A stretch of 64,000 nucleotides of DNA from Bacteroidales bacterium. GTDB taxonomy: Bacteria; Bacteroidota; Bacteroidia; Bacteroidales; UBA932. The position numbers were made by a program, and so were the translations under genes. Positions 39,429 through 46,934 of the stretch are shown piece after piece. The first letter of the stretch is position 1, and every line of letters starts with the position of its first letter. The DNA lies in the NCBI GenBank assembly GCA_017465225.1, contig JAFTWQ010000019.1:1-64000 (forward strand). Direction: 5' to 3'. Below the pieces are notes generated by a model. It worked only from the letters and a program-made list of their open reading frames with translations. It was not told the DNA's origin and searched no databases.

Positions 39429-39890
39429 TCATTTTTCCTTCACAAACGCTACCGCCATCCACTGCATAAACAGCTTACCTTCTACCATATCGGGATCGTC
39501 GAAGTACAGAGCTTTTGCCATCTTCGCGTGCATCGCCGCGTCCTTGCCGACTACTTCTGACAGGTCGCTGTACAGCATATTCATCGCATAATAGAAATCA
39601 CATTTATGCTCAATATTGTGTTGTATTGCGAGCTTGTCGGTATCCTCTTTCGACCAATGACCGCCGACCGTACCGTCCACGTTGTGCATTTTCGATACAG
39701 CCATCTTCGCTGTGTCCTCATCAAAGTGCGCACCGTGCAGAAGGCAATGCAGCTTCGTGATGATAGCCCAGTACGATTCAGGGCAATACTTCTTCAGATG
39801 TTCTGCCATCTCGTTGGCGAGACACTTCGCTTCCTTGTGCTTCTCAGGATGATGCTCCAGTTTCTCCATATACTTTTTAAATTCTTTCAT
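39429..39890 (-). CDS. Conserved phage helical protein
   Basis: The protein has 153 aa, all helical and rich in His, Lys and Met (EHHPEKHKEAKCLANEMAEH, then ITKLHCLLHGAHFDEDTAKM). It has a central NVDGTVGGHWSKEDT and YYAMNMLYSDLSEVVG, a pattern I associate with a small family found in late regions of gut Firmicutes phages. Function unknown, perhaps virion-associated. Its ATG overlaps the previous stop as TAATG. It is the last gene of the late operon, and a terminator is not obvious after it. Confidence 0.7.
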   Translation of the reverse strand: MKEFKKYMEKLEHHPEKHKEAKCLANEMAEHLKKYCPESYWAIITKLHCLLHGAHFDEDTAKMAVSKMHNVDGTVGGHWSKEDTDKLAIQHNIEHKCDFYYAMNMLYSDLSEVVGKDAAMHAKMAKALYFDDPDMVEGKLFMQWMAVAFVKEK

Positions 39891-40294
39891 TACTTAGACG
39901 CCGCCTTTCTTATACTCAGGACAGCCGCTGTTTCAGCCGCAGCCACAGGAGCAGGAATCGAAACAACAGCACCGCAGTTTTCTGCACAGAGCAAGCCATC
40001 CCACAATACGAAACGCGCCGTATCTGCCGCTACCTTGAGGAGATATACCCTGCGAGGTTTCAACTGATTCGCATAAACGTTGTGACCGCTTTTTCTCACA
40101 ACAGAATACTGCGTAGCATCCGTACCGATCTGAATGACTACAGGCATCAAATTCGTTGCCGTTGCAGGAATTGCCTGTGCAATACGGATCGGATACAAGC
40201 AACAGTTACGGAACGTACCTGCCGGCAAAGTCAACACCAATACATCCCCTACTACAGCTACAGCCGTAGTCAATATCTCTTTACAACAATTCAT
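39890..40294 (-). CDS. Conserved phage beta-rich protein
   Basis: The protein has 134 aa. A small beta-rich protein (GDVLVLTLPAGTFRNC, then MPVVIQIGTDATQYSVV, and NQLKPRRVYLLKVA) with cysteines at 3, 4, 31 and 32. The composition resembles small capsid- or fibre-decorating proteins of gut phages, but this is only a resemblance. The C-terminus is Ala-rich. The ATG at 40294 follows AAGGAGGAAT. Confidence 0.65.
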   Translation of the reverse strand: MNCCKEILTTAVAVVGDVLVLTLPAGTFRNCCLYPIRIAQAIPATATNLMPVVIQIGTDATQYSVVRKSGHNVYANQLKPRRVYLLKVAADTARFVLWDGLLCAENCGAVVSIPAPVAAAETAAVLSIRKAASK

Positions 40295-40305
40295 GTTTAT
40301 TCCTC

Positions 40306-40340
40306 CTTATTAAAAGAGAGAGACGGATACCGCCTCTCTC
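40306..40340 (-). terminator. Terminator after intron-bearing gene
   Basis: On the minus strand, GAGAGAGGC / GTCTCTCTC (9 bp, one G-U pair, loop of seven) followed by TTTTAATAA. The next gene starts shortly after, so it may only partly stop transcription. Confidence 0.7.
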
Positions 40341-40368
40341 CATTAGTCACGCTCGAAGCGGAAAATCT

Positions 40369-40700
40369 TTATGCAGCATACCCACAGCCACAACCATAGC
40401 CGTTATAGCCATAATGTCCGCGAGCCGATTCATACGGACTGCACGTGTTGTAGCTCGGTTTCGGGAACGGTCTGATCTCTTCGATCAAACGCGCATTCTG
40501 TGCCTGCTGACTCAACTGGAAGTTAGCCGTCATCAGATCGCGGTCACGATCTGCGAGCTTGTCACGCAATTCCTGCATAACATTCGCATTGATGAGAGCG
40601 CGAGTCGCCTCAGCTTCCGCATGGATCGCCGTAGTGATCTCACAAGTATTCTTGTAGTTTTCAGCGCGGACGTTATCGATGTTGCGGTTCGTCTCACAGC
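40369..40700 (-). CDS. Exon 2 of intron-interrupted phage protein
   Basis: This is the C-terminal part of a 240-aa protein whose first part is at 41790-42180. Read from 40700, the frame gives CCETNRNIDNVRAENYKN, then TTAIHAEAEATRALINANV and QELRDKLADRDRDL, then a Pro/Tyr/Gly-rich end. Joined to exon 1 it restores AAQQCCCETNRNID, a run seen in intron-free relatives as I recall them. The apparent free ORF starting inside (MQELRDK) is only the part beyond the first internal start codon. Confidence 0.85.
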
Positions 40701-41789
40701 CATTTTGTTATCGTATAGGCTCTTTATCCTATACCTCTTACGGTTTCCTCGTAAGTTCAGACTATATCTTCACCCTATTTAGGGGTCGGGCACTCGTGTC
40801 AGGTTTATTGGTTTCCATCCTCACCTGTTAGTCGTTGAGCCTTCTGTGATACTTTTACTGGATTCTCACAGCTTGGTTGCTGATTACCATATCTACATAT
40901 ATGCCCTTTACATGGTTTATTTTGCTTTATGTTTCTAATGATAGTTTCTGACCAAACACCTAAGTATTCAGCGGCAGATTTTACAGAAGGGAAATACTGT
41001 TCGTCTATATAGACACTTTTTGAAGAAGATTTATGTACTTTATATGTTTTTTGGTGTTCGTTTTCATATCTACAAGGATTACCGTTTGTATCATAACCCC
41101 GTTTACACCAAACCATAACAGTATTGGTAGCTACATTAAGCTTTTTTGCGGCATCTACCGCTCCCTTATAGGTCTGACCATTGATAACTACTGCACGTTT
41201 CTTTTTCTCTGCAACCCTCTTAGAGACTTCTTTTTGCTTCATTGGATTATTTTCGCGCATTCTTTCTCTCTGCTCCTGAGACTTCATAACATTGTTCTCA
41301 GAGTATTCTTTTCTACGTTCAACAGTCCACCACTCGATGTTGCCACCTGCGCCACCCTTGTTAATATTGCAAACACACTGCCCTTTCTCTTTCATCTCGG
41401 CAACATATAAAGCTTCATATTTAAAGGCATCCGCTTCTTCTTCAAATGTTTTAACGATTCTACTAGCGCAAGGGACTCGTTTTATAAAATCATCAAACAT
41501 TCTATTGTGTTTTCTGACCTTATACCGTCTTTTGCTTCCTTTGCCTACATAAATAATTTCACCTGTATCTATAATAAACCATTCATATACATAAAACATT
41601 CTGATCGCCTCTCTTAAAATCAATCTTCTGTTATATAATACACTAATTTTAAGAGAAATACTGAGAATGTAGACTTAGGCTTTTCAGCAGTTCACCCGAT
41701 TGCCAGTGCGTATTACTACGCACAAGTGCCTACTGTATCAACCTTATCAAAAGTGATAGCTTCTTTAATGGCTTTAAAGAAGTTTTTCA
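40701..41789 (-). ncRNA. Group I self-splicing intron
   Basis: A 1,089-base intron. Exon 1 ends in AGTGCT, which pairs with an internal guide GGCACU (41730-41725) giving the required U-G pair at the 5' splice site. The bases before the guide (ACAGU) can pair with the start of exon 2 (GCUGU) as P10. The intron ends in G at 40701. A 7-bp P2 hairpin (GTGCGTA / TACGCAC) follows the guide. The conserved R element (CAACGACTAACAGG, about 40824-40840) and S element (AAGATATAGTCTG, about 40755-40770) pair as P7. A GIY-YIG endonuclease lies inside; its last codons overlap R. Confidence 0.93.
40805..41599 (-). CDS. GIY-YIG homing endonuclease with NUMOD repeats
   Basis: The protein has 264 aa. A GIY-YIG-like domain at 1-90 (FYVYEWF, then EIIYVGKGSKRRY, with later RIVKTFEEEADAF) is followed by NUMOD3-like repeats (NNPMKQKEVSKRVAEKK) and two helix-turn-helix DNA-binding repeats, one with KGAVDAAKKLNVATNTVMVW and one with SVKSAAEYLGVWSETIIRNI. 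It would cut intron-less copies of the host gene to promote intron homing. The ATG at 41599 follows GAGAGGCG. The 3' end overlaps the ribozyme core. Confidence 0.92.
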   Translation of the reverse strand: MFYVYEWFIIDTGEIIYVGKGSKRRYKVRKHNRMFDDFIKRVPCASRIVKTFEEEADAFKYEALYVAEMKEKGQCVCNINKGGAGGNIEWWTVERRKEYSENNVMKSQEQRERMRENNPMKQKEVSKRVAEKKKRAVVINGQTYKGAVDAAKKLNVATNTVMVWCKRGYDTNGNPCRYENEHQKTYKVHKSSSKSVYIDEQYFPSVKSAAEYLGVWSETIIRNIKQNKPCKGHICRYGNQQPSCENPVKVSQKAQRLTGEDGNQ

Positions 41790-42180
41790 AGCACTGCTGT
41801 GCCGCGAAGCGATTCTCAGCAATCGCCGCGCCAAGCGCAAAGCGATTTTCGAGAACGTCTCTGCCAAGACCGTTGAAGCCCTGAAGCATAGTCGTGTTCT
41901 GTGCGTAGAAGCCGTCACACAGACCGTTTTGGATACCGCGAATACCGTCTTTGATATCCTGTGCATTGAAGCCATCAAACAAGTCATTGCGAGTCAATGC
42001 ACCGTTGGTGAATGCCGCCATGCCGTTGTTGCCCCAACCGCCGAAGCCACCGCCGCCCATAAGAGCGAAGATAACAAAGATCCACATAAACCACATACCA
42101 CCGCCGCAGCCGAAGTTATCATTGTGATTGTTATTGATGTCCATGACAGGTACTACACCTGCACCGTTTTCAAATGCCAT
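41790..42180 (-). CDS. Exon 1 of intron-interrupted phage protein
   Basis: Residues 1-130 of a 240-aa protein. An N-terminal GVVPVMDINNNHNDNFGCGG leads into a membrane-like segment (MWFMWIFVIFALMGGGGFGG), then an amphipathic repeat region (FNAQDIKDGIRGIQNGLCD, then FALGAAIAENRFAAQQC). The ATG at 42180 follows GAGGTGAAAAG; an upstream GTG in frame is less likely. Beyond 41790 the reading frame continues into intron and soon stops. Similar proteins occur late in gut phage genomes; the function is unknown, and a membrane- or virion-associated role is a guess. Confidence 0.85.
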
Positions 42181-42233
42181 TCTTTTCACCTCGTTGTTTT
42201 TATTTTTTATCTGAAAATCTGACTGCGCGCTTG

Positions 42234-42449
42234 TCAGAACTTCATTCCAAACATTTGGGTAAACCGACTAAAAGACTGTTGTACAAATTGTTCAAACGCT
42301 TTTTCGTTCATGCCATTCTGACGAGCAAGATTGTAAGCAGTTTGTTGTAACTGTTGCTCGTCTTTACCCTGACCCATTCGCAACGCTTGTTGCATTATCG
42401 GATTGTTTCCAAACATTTGTTGGAACATCATTTGCATTGGATTGAACAT
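42234..42449 (-). CDS. Small Met/Gln-rich phage protein
   Basis: The protein has 71 aa with MFNPMQMMFQQMFGNNPIMQ at the start, and a helical second half (LARQNGMNEKAFEQFVQQSF). This composition is typical of small proteins next to the intron-bearing gene family in Firmicutes phages. It overlaps the upstream 158-aa gene by 86 bases in another frame; the ATG at 42449 follows AAGGAGTGAG. Function unknown. Confidence 0.65.
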   Translation of the reverse strand: MFNPMQMMFQQMFGNNPIMQQALRMGQGKDEQQLQQTAYNLARQNGMNEKAFEQFVQQSFSRFTQMFGMKF

Positions 42450-42840
42450 TTACACTCACTCCTTGAAGTAATTTTTCAAGTTTTTCCACTCGCTGTTGAA
42501 GCGCGATCACCGCGCCGCTTTCCGCATAGACTGGCTGTTTTGTCTCTTGCTGTACCGATTTGTGGTAAACCTCGAATACTGGATTACCGTTCAGGTCTAT
42601 CGTTTTGGTATATATCTTGTTTTCAGACAAGGAAGGAAAGACAAACACGCTTCCATCTAAATCAATCTGTGCCGCTCGCGCTTCTTCCATACCCGTCACG
42701 ATTCTGCCCTTAAGACCACTCTGTGCCTGCGGCATACTGCTGTATGGCTGTGGATATTGCTGCTGCATCTGCTGTAGACGCTGTTGATACATATTAACGG
42801 GATTCATTCCGCTGTATGGAGATTGATACATTCCGTACAT
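42364..42840 (-). CDS. Conserved phage protein with disordered N-terminus
   Basis: The protein has 158 aa. Residues 1-45 are Tyr/Met/Gln/Pro-rich (MYGMYQSPYSGMNPVNMYQQ). The core is a compact domain (GRIVTGMEEARAAQIDLDGS, then FVFPSLSENKIYTKTIDLNG), and the C-terminus has a coiled coil (IALQQRVEKLEKLLQG). The core is shared by a family found in late regions of many gut phages, with unknown function. The ATG at 42840 follows GAGGTGATAAG. Confidence 0.72.
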   Translation of the reverse strand: MYGMYQSPYSGMNPVNMYQQRLQQMQQQYPQPYSSMPQAQSGLKGRIVTGMEEARAAQIDLDGSVFVFPSLSENKIYTKTIDLNGNPVFEVYHKSVQQETKQPVYAESGAVIALQQRVEKLEKLLQGVSVNVQSNANDVPTNVWKQSDNATSVANGSG

Positions 42841-42858
42841 TCTTATCACCTCGCCTAT

Positions 42859-42886
42859 ATTGTACGGTGAAATCATTCGGTGAAAA
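42859..42886 (-). promoter_or_regulatory. Possible promoter for the terminal late genes
   Basis: On the minus strand, TTTTCA (42886-42881), a 16-base spacer and TACAAT (42864-42859). It lies between a strong terminator and the 158-aa gene, where a new promoter would be expected. The -35 is poor. Confidence 0.35.
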
Positions 42887-42933
42887 CGTCATGATAATGC
42901 CTTGATTCTGCCGTCAAAATGCCATCTGGGCAT

Positions 42934-42969
42934 AAAAAAAAGTCCCTCCATCACGGAGGGATTTTTTTT
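42934..42969. terminator. Bidirectional terminator
   Basis: A 7-bp stem TCCCTCC / GGAGGGA with a five-base loop, flanked by eight A on the left and eight T on the right (plus strand), so it works in both directions. The stop codon of the sigma-like gene lies in its loop. Confidence 0.85.
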
Positions 42970-43199
42970 AATAAGACTTTGTGAATTTTTTCATACGCAT
43001 TTTCGATACGTCGGTTGACGCTTCGTTCGGATATGTTCATATGCTGTGCGATCTTAACGATGCTCCAATCCTTGCCGAATTTCAGCATGATGATCTCCTG
43101 TTCTTCGGGCAAAAGATTGCTTTCTTTGATGATATCGTCAAATTCTTCTCGGATTGCTCCAGATAAGCAGGAGCGTGCTGTTCTTCTGTGGTCGTGCAT
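42951..43199 (-). CDS. Sigma-70 region 4-like HTH protein
   Basis: The protein has 82 aa. After a basic start, the core IREEFDDIIKESNLLPEEQE, followed by IMLKFGKDWSIVKIAQHMN and ISERSVNRRIENAYEKI, is a sigma region 4-type HTH. It lies in the late region after the lysis genes, unlike the similar-sized regulator at 25973. It may fine-tune late genes. The ATG at 43199 follows GGGAGGAAACG; the longer in-frame start lacks a ribosome site. The stop codon falls in the loop of the terminator. Confidence 0.72.
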   Translation of the reverse strand: MHDHRRTARSCLSGAIREEFDDIIKESNLLPEEQEIIMLKFGKDWSIVKIAQHMNISERSVNRRIENAYEKIHKVLLKKIPP

Positions 43200-43360
43200 T
43201 CGTTTCCTCCCATGATGTGCGTAAATATGCACGCAAGATTGAACGCAATGCTTGCCGCCAGAAGAAGCACTAAGAAAAAGCAATATCGTTTCAACCTGCG
43301 TATCTTGATCGTCGACATGACTATGTACATTTTCATGTTGGCTACCCGCTTATCTGTCAT
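43082..43360 (-). CDS. Small membrane protein overlapping the sigma-like gene
   Basis: The protein has 92 aa. A basic N-terminus and one membrane segment (YCFFLVLLLAASIAFNLACIF, about 27-47) precede a polar C-terminus (TTEEQHAPAYLEQSEKN). The ATG at 43360 follows GAGGGGG. The last 118 bases overlap the sigma-like gene in another frame, so the C-terminus may be poorly conserved. Position after the amidase allows an inner-membrane spanin role, but the coiled coil typical of spanins is not evident. Confidence 0.55.
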   Translation of the reverse strand: MTDKRVANMKMYIVMSTIKIRRLKRYCFFLVLLLAASIAFNLACIFTHIMGGNECTTTEEQHAPAYLEQSEKNLTISSKKAIFCPKNRRSSC

Positions 43361-43371
43361 TTTATCCCCCT

Positions 43372-43878
43372 CTAGAATTTAATCTTTACTCCGACAGCCG
43401 TGCTGTCATTGTCCTTATATACCCAACCTGCGTATGTATTCGACTTGCCAACAGGGAAGTCAAGCGTATATGCCGCGCCGTTCTCGCCATAGCCTACTCC
43501 TACCGCCCATCGTTTTGTTTTGTCCCATACGGGAACATTTACGTCCACCGCAACCTTGCTCGTCTGTGTCAGATCGAGCTTGTTATTGTCGAATACATAC
43601 TGTTCATCGTCCGCTTTTGTGAATGTCTGTTCCTGCCCGTTGACGCTGATCGTGAAGTCCGTCTTGCCGATGTCGGCAGTCATGTCGGCACGTTCGCCCT
43701 CTGCTTTCGGCACGTAGACGATCTTCGTTTCCGTTTTTGTCTCTCCTTGCGCGTATACGGGCACGTTTTTCTCTATCGTGACCGTTTCCCCTTGCGCGTG
43801 ATAATCGCCTGCCAGACAGCCGCCTGCGAAGCACAGCAGGCACATACAGGCGGTAGGGATATACTGCTGAATGTTCAT
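43372..43878 (-). CDS. Exported protein, possible lipoprotein/outer-membrane lysis factor
   Basis: The protein has 168 aa. The N-terminus has a hydrophobic export signal (IPTACMCLLCFAGGCLAG); AGGC could be a lipobox-like site though the -3 residue is unusual. The middle is Thr/Glu/Val-rich. The last 50 residues (RWAVGVGYGENGAAYTLDF, then TAVGVKIKF) form alternating strands and end in Phe, as outer-membrane beta proteins do. It follows the amidase gene with overlapping start/stop. An outer-membrane role in a diderm host is inferred. The second of two adjacent ATGs is chosen. Confidence 0.6.
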   Translation of the reverse strand: MNIQQYIPTACMCLLCFAGGCLAGDYHAQGETVTIEKNVPVYAQGETKTETKIVYVPKAEGERADMTADIGKTDFTISVNGQEQTFTKADDEQYVFDNNKLDLTQTSKVAVDVNVPVWDKTKRWAVGVGYGENGAAYTLDFPVGKSNTYAGWVYKDNDSTAVGVKIKF

Positions 43879-44399
43879 CATTGTTCCCTCGTGATATAAT
43901 CCGTCACACCGCGAGCGATCGCACGTGCGAACTCATCCGTATTGTCGATAAGGAGCATTTCATCCTCCGTATTGTCGATGAAAGCCGTCTCTACCAAGAC
44001 AGCAGGACAGTCGGTATATCTAAGGACGTAGAACCCCGCTTCTTTGACGCCGCGATCGACCGTACCGAGACTGGTAACGATCTGCGACTGGATATGATGT
44101 GCGAGTGCATCTCCTTCTCCGGCGCCATAGTAGCAGAATGTCTCTGTCCCGCGCGCATTTCTATTCGCCGCATTGCAATGAATGCTGACGAAGAGATCTG
44201 CTCCCCACTCGTTAGACGCAGCACAGATGTCTTCCAGTTCGCTTCTATGTACCGTCAGTACTTCACAGCCTGCCGCCTCCAGATACGCGGCGACTCTTCC
44301 CATCAAATCAAGCGCCAGCTCCGCTTCTGTAATGCGGCTGCCGATTGCGCCGGGGTCTACTCCAACGAAGTGCCCGCCGTTGATACAAATCTTTGTCAT
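43878..44399 (-). CDS. N-acetylmuramoyl-L-alanine amidase (endolysin)
   Basis: The protein has 173 aa, one Amidase_3 domain. Zinc ligands are visible: His in CINGGHFVGVD, Glu in RITEAELALDL, His in FVSIHCNAA, and the catalytic Glu in VLVETAFIDN. It cleaves the bond between N-acetylmuramic acid and L-alanine. There is no cell-wall-binding domain or signal peptide, so it relies on the neighbouring holin to reach the wall. The ATG at 44399 follows GGAGGAGAA and overlaps the holin stop. Confidence 0.92.
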   Translation of the reverse strand: MTKICINGGHFVGVDPGAIGSRITEAELALDLMGRVAAYLEAAGCEVLTVHRSELEDICAASNEWGADLFVSIHCNAANRNARGTETFCYYGAGEGDALAHHIQSQIVTSLGTVDRGVKEAGFYVLRYTDCPAVLVETAFIDNTEDEMLLIDNTDEFARAIARGVTDYITREQ

Positions 44400-44698
44400 T
44401 TTTTCTCCTCCTCTTCGAATCGATCGGGAATGCCGTCATGGTCGGTATCTACCATGCATCCTGCTATGAATGTCACGAATGCTACCATGCTTGTCCCCAC
44501 CATCTCTTTGATAAGCGAAAGAAGGTCGCTCATGACGACCTTCCCCGCATACCACTGGCAGAGCCATGCCGCGTAATATGTAAGGACAAGCATAGCCACC
44601 ATACCGAAATACAAAAAAACAACCCACTTGATAGGTTGTCTCATACCGTTTATCTTTGCCGTTACCTTCGGCAATATCCCTTTCAGCTTTTCAAGCAT
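44396..44698 (-). CDS. Putative holin with calcium-loop-like C-terminus
   Basis: The protein has 100 aa. Two membrane segments are visible (KWVVFLYFGMVAMLVLTYYA and MVGTSMVAFVTFIAGCMV). The C-terminus reads DTDHDGIPDRFEEEEKK, where DxDxDGxxDxxE matches the EF-hand/dockerin calcium-binding loop. Two-TM proteins beside an amidase are usually holins. The ATG at 44698 follows AAAGGA; an upstream GTG lies inside the previous gene. The calcium loop is unusual for a holin. Confidence 0.72.
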   Translation of the reverse strand: MLEKLKGILPKVTAKINGMRQPIKWVVFLYFGMVAMLVLTYYAAWLCQWYAGKVVMSDLLSLIKEMVGTSMVAFVTFIAGCMVDTDHDGIPDRFEEEEKK

Positions 44699-44700
44699 GA

Positions 44701-44973
44701 CTAGTCCTTTCTGCACTTGCAGTTATTGCAGAATGAGTGAAACTCTTCTTCAAGATGCGTGAGACGGTTTGTATTCGTCTCGATCGCCGTCTCGCCTGCC
44801 GCTACTCGCTCCCCCAGAGCGGTCATTTCCTTCCTGCGTTCTTCAAGTGATTTTGACAAATTGTCGACTGCTTTTTGCAGCCCCTCGATCGATTTATTCA
44901 ATGGCGATACGATAAACCATGTGATAACCATCGCGAGAAGTCCGATGACATTGATGAAGTCGTTCATTTCCAT
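44701..44973 (-). CDS. XhlA-like haemolysin/holin-associated protein
   Basis: The protein has 90 aa. One N-terminal membrane segment (VIGLLAMVITWFIVSPL) is followed by a long coiled coil (about 30-80, with SIEGLQKAVDNLSKSLEERR) and a CNNCKC end. This is the layout of XhlA of the Bacillus PBSX prophage, which acts with a holin and amidase in lysis; the topology is reversed relative to spanins. It precedes the holin by 2 bases. The ATG at 44973 follows GGAGGTG. Confidence 0.75.
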   Translation of the reverse strand: MEMNDFINVIGLLAMVITWFIVSPLNKSIEGLQKAVDNLSKSLEERRKEMTALGERVAAGETAIETNTNRLTHLEEEFHSFCNNCKCRKD

Positions 44974-44976
44974 CTT

Positions 44977-45456
44977 CTACACCTCCAATTCGACCACCTG
45001 CACTTTCTCTGCTGTGATCGCCGCATTGACTGCTTCCTTCGCCTTGCGGTACGCAACATGAAGCGTGTTTGAACGAACAGCGACAGCGGATACTACCGAG
45101 ATAAGGTCATTTGCCGACACAAGAACAGAAGCATTGTCTGCAAGCGTCCAGTATATCGTCTGTCCCGAAGCCTGCAAGGCAATGATAGCGTTATTGATAC
45201 GCTCTCTCGCTTTGTCATCGTAATCGTATGTACAACCATTGACGGTAATATCTTCGACTTCAAGCCGATCGCGTTCAGCTTTCAATGCTTCGATTTTCTG
45301 CGCTTTGACTTCGTCGAGCGTTGGCTCGGGCAGTGCCACTACTTCGTAAAAGTCGCCTTTATCCTCGATCAGCGCACCGTTTTTATTGCACCACATTGCC
45401 TCGTTGAAATAATCGATTTCATCATAATTGCCTTTTGGAAAAATTGTTCCTATCAT
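44977..45456 (-). CDS. Tail-fibre-associated protein (DUF4376-like)
   Basis: The protein has 159 aa. The N-terminus is beta-rich (GTIFPKGNYDEIDYFNEAMW); the C-terminal domain matches the DUF4376 pattern: KIEALKAERDRLEVEDITVN, TYDYDDKARERINNAI, and GQTIYWTLADNASVLVSAND. Such proteins follow tail fibre genes and are thought to be fibre chaperones or virion components. The ATG at 45456 follows GGAGGT. It spans the junction of the two window copies (45060/45061), which confirms that the join is continuous. Confidence 0.82.
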   Translation of the reverse strand: MIGTIFPKGNYDEIDYFNEAMWCNKNGALIEDKGDFYEVVALPEPTLDEVKAQKIEALKAERDRLEVEDITVNGCTYDYDDKARERINNAIIALQASGQTIYWTLADNASVLVSANDLISVVSAVAVRSNTLHVAYRKAKEAVNAAITAEKVQVVELEV

Positions 45457-45467
45457 TTTTCTACCTC

Positions 45468-46922
45468 CTATACTCCGCAAACATACCAACGATGCGATCC
45501 GTGTTGATGTGAAGAAAAAGTCGTCGTGGTCAGATTGCTTGCATCGCCGTATCCACTTGTCACTTTACCGCCACCGACCGCCTGCGAGATTGCACAGTAG
45601 TCTGTCGTTTTCATCGCAACATGCAGGTTTATCGTTACGGTGTTATATCCAGAGCCTTCAACATACCCGCCTTGCTCAATCCAACCGTCGCTATATTTGC
45701 GATACCACTCAGTACCGCTTCGATACGACGATACAACAACGGCGGGTTTCGTCGTGGACGCGCCGCCGATCGTTGTCGCGCGCGCAGTGAAGGGCGATGA
45801 TACCTTTGCATCAATATCTACCTCTGCCGCAGTAAGTCTTGTTTCCGCAGAACTGATTCTTGTTTCCGCAGAAGTCAGACCTGCCGAAATATCTGCAATA
45901 TCCTGATTACCTACATTGGACACAGTACCAAATGCCTTGACGAGCCACATACCTGCGATAGATTTAGGCTGTACCGTGTCGCTGTTGCCGTACACAGACG
46001 AAGACCGCGAAGCATCTAACGTAACTATATCCGTTGACCAGTTTGCACTACTGATACCCATCAACCCCACATTAACAGTAGAGCCATCTGCAAGAGTAGA
46101 GGAAATAGCACCAGAAGGTCCAGTAACAGTATTGTAATTTTTAGAAGTGGCACTCGTTCCTACTCTTCTCATGCCAAACGTACCTTTAATATTCGGCAAT
46201 CCTGCTTCGAGGTAACTACCTACTTCCTCAATGCTATTCGCACCTTTTACCCAACAAGACAGACTTTGTACGCGGAATGTGGTACTTCCGTCACCGTCCG
46301 AGTAGAAAGGTACGTTGCCTGCATTGGCAGTCGCTTTTTCCTGCCATTCAGCTTCGGTAATGAGAAAACCTGTCTGCTGTTGAATCCATGCCCATAAATC
46401 TGCATAGGCTTCTCGGCTGTATTCACCACCAAAGAGAGGGAGAGAGCCGGCAGGGATGTTTGGATTCGTTGTGAAGTATTCGTGCCCGATCGGCATGCCT
46501 GCGGATACGCTCACATTACCGTTTTTATCAGGTGCAGTGTCGTTTACCGTCTTGATGTACGTTGTATTGATAGCATTGCCATCGCTGTCCTGCTGTGCTT
46601 TTGTGGCTGTTGCCGCATTGCCTGTATATTGGCTAAGACTGAGATAGCCTGCTATTGTTGTGCCGTTAAGACTCCATTGGATCTGTTTACTTTGAAGGAT
46701 ATTCTGATTTGGCGCGATCAATTGAATGTTGCCTGCGGCGGGAACAGTAAGAGCAGCAGCACTCACAACAGTAGAAAAAGTCTTTTTCCCTGTAATAGTC
46801 TGCTCCGCATCCTCGCTTACTGCTCCTTCGACGTATGCCGCCTTCGTCACAGGCATATCAATTGTGCTGTTGCCATTGGCATCTTTGCTCGTGATAACGA
46901 TCTGTCTTTCAGTGATCGCCAT
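45468..46922 (-). CDS. Tail-collar tail fibre protein (second copy)
   Basis: Same reading frame and length as 408-1862. Described there. Confidence 0.85.
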   Translation of the reverse strand: MAITERQIVITSKDANGNSTIDMPVTKAAYVEGAVSEDAEQTITGKKTFSTVVSAAALTVPAAGNIQLIAPNQNILQSKQIQWSLNGTTIAGYLSLSQYTGNAATATKAQQDSDGNAINTTYIKTVNDTAPDKNGNVSVSAGMPIGHEYFTTNPNIPAGSLPLFGGEYSREAYADLWAWIQQQTGFLITEAEWQEKATANAGNVPFYSDGDGSTTFRVQSLSCWVKGANSIEEVGSYLEAGLPNIKGTFGMRRVGTSATSKNYNTVTGPSGAISSTLADGSTVNVGLMGISSANWSTDIVTLDASRSSSVYGNSDTVQPKSIAGMWLVKAFGTVSNVGNQDIADISAGLTSAETRISSAETRLTAAEVDIDAKVSSPFTARATTIGGASTTKPAVVVSSYRSGTEWYRKYSDGWIEQGGYVEGSGYNTVTINLHVAMKTTDYCAISQAVGGGKVTSGYGDASNLTTTTFSSHQHGSHRWYVCGV

Positions 46923-46934
46923 ATAACCACCTCC

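Noticed and set aside
40369..40578. Stand-alone 69-aa gene
   Set aside because: It is the tail end of exon 2 beginning at an internal Met codon; the frame continues upstream to the splice site at 40700.
1..45060. tRNA or rRNA genes
   Set aside because: No cloverleaf-like sequence or conserved rRNA segment was noticed on reading; a tRNAscan run would be needed to exclude a divergent tRNA.
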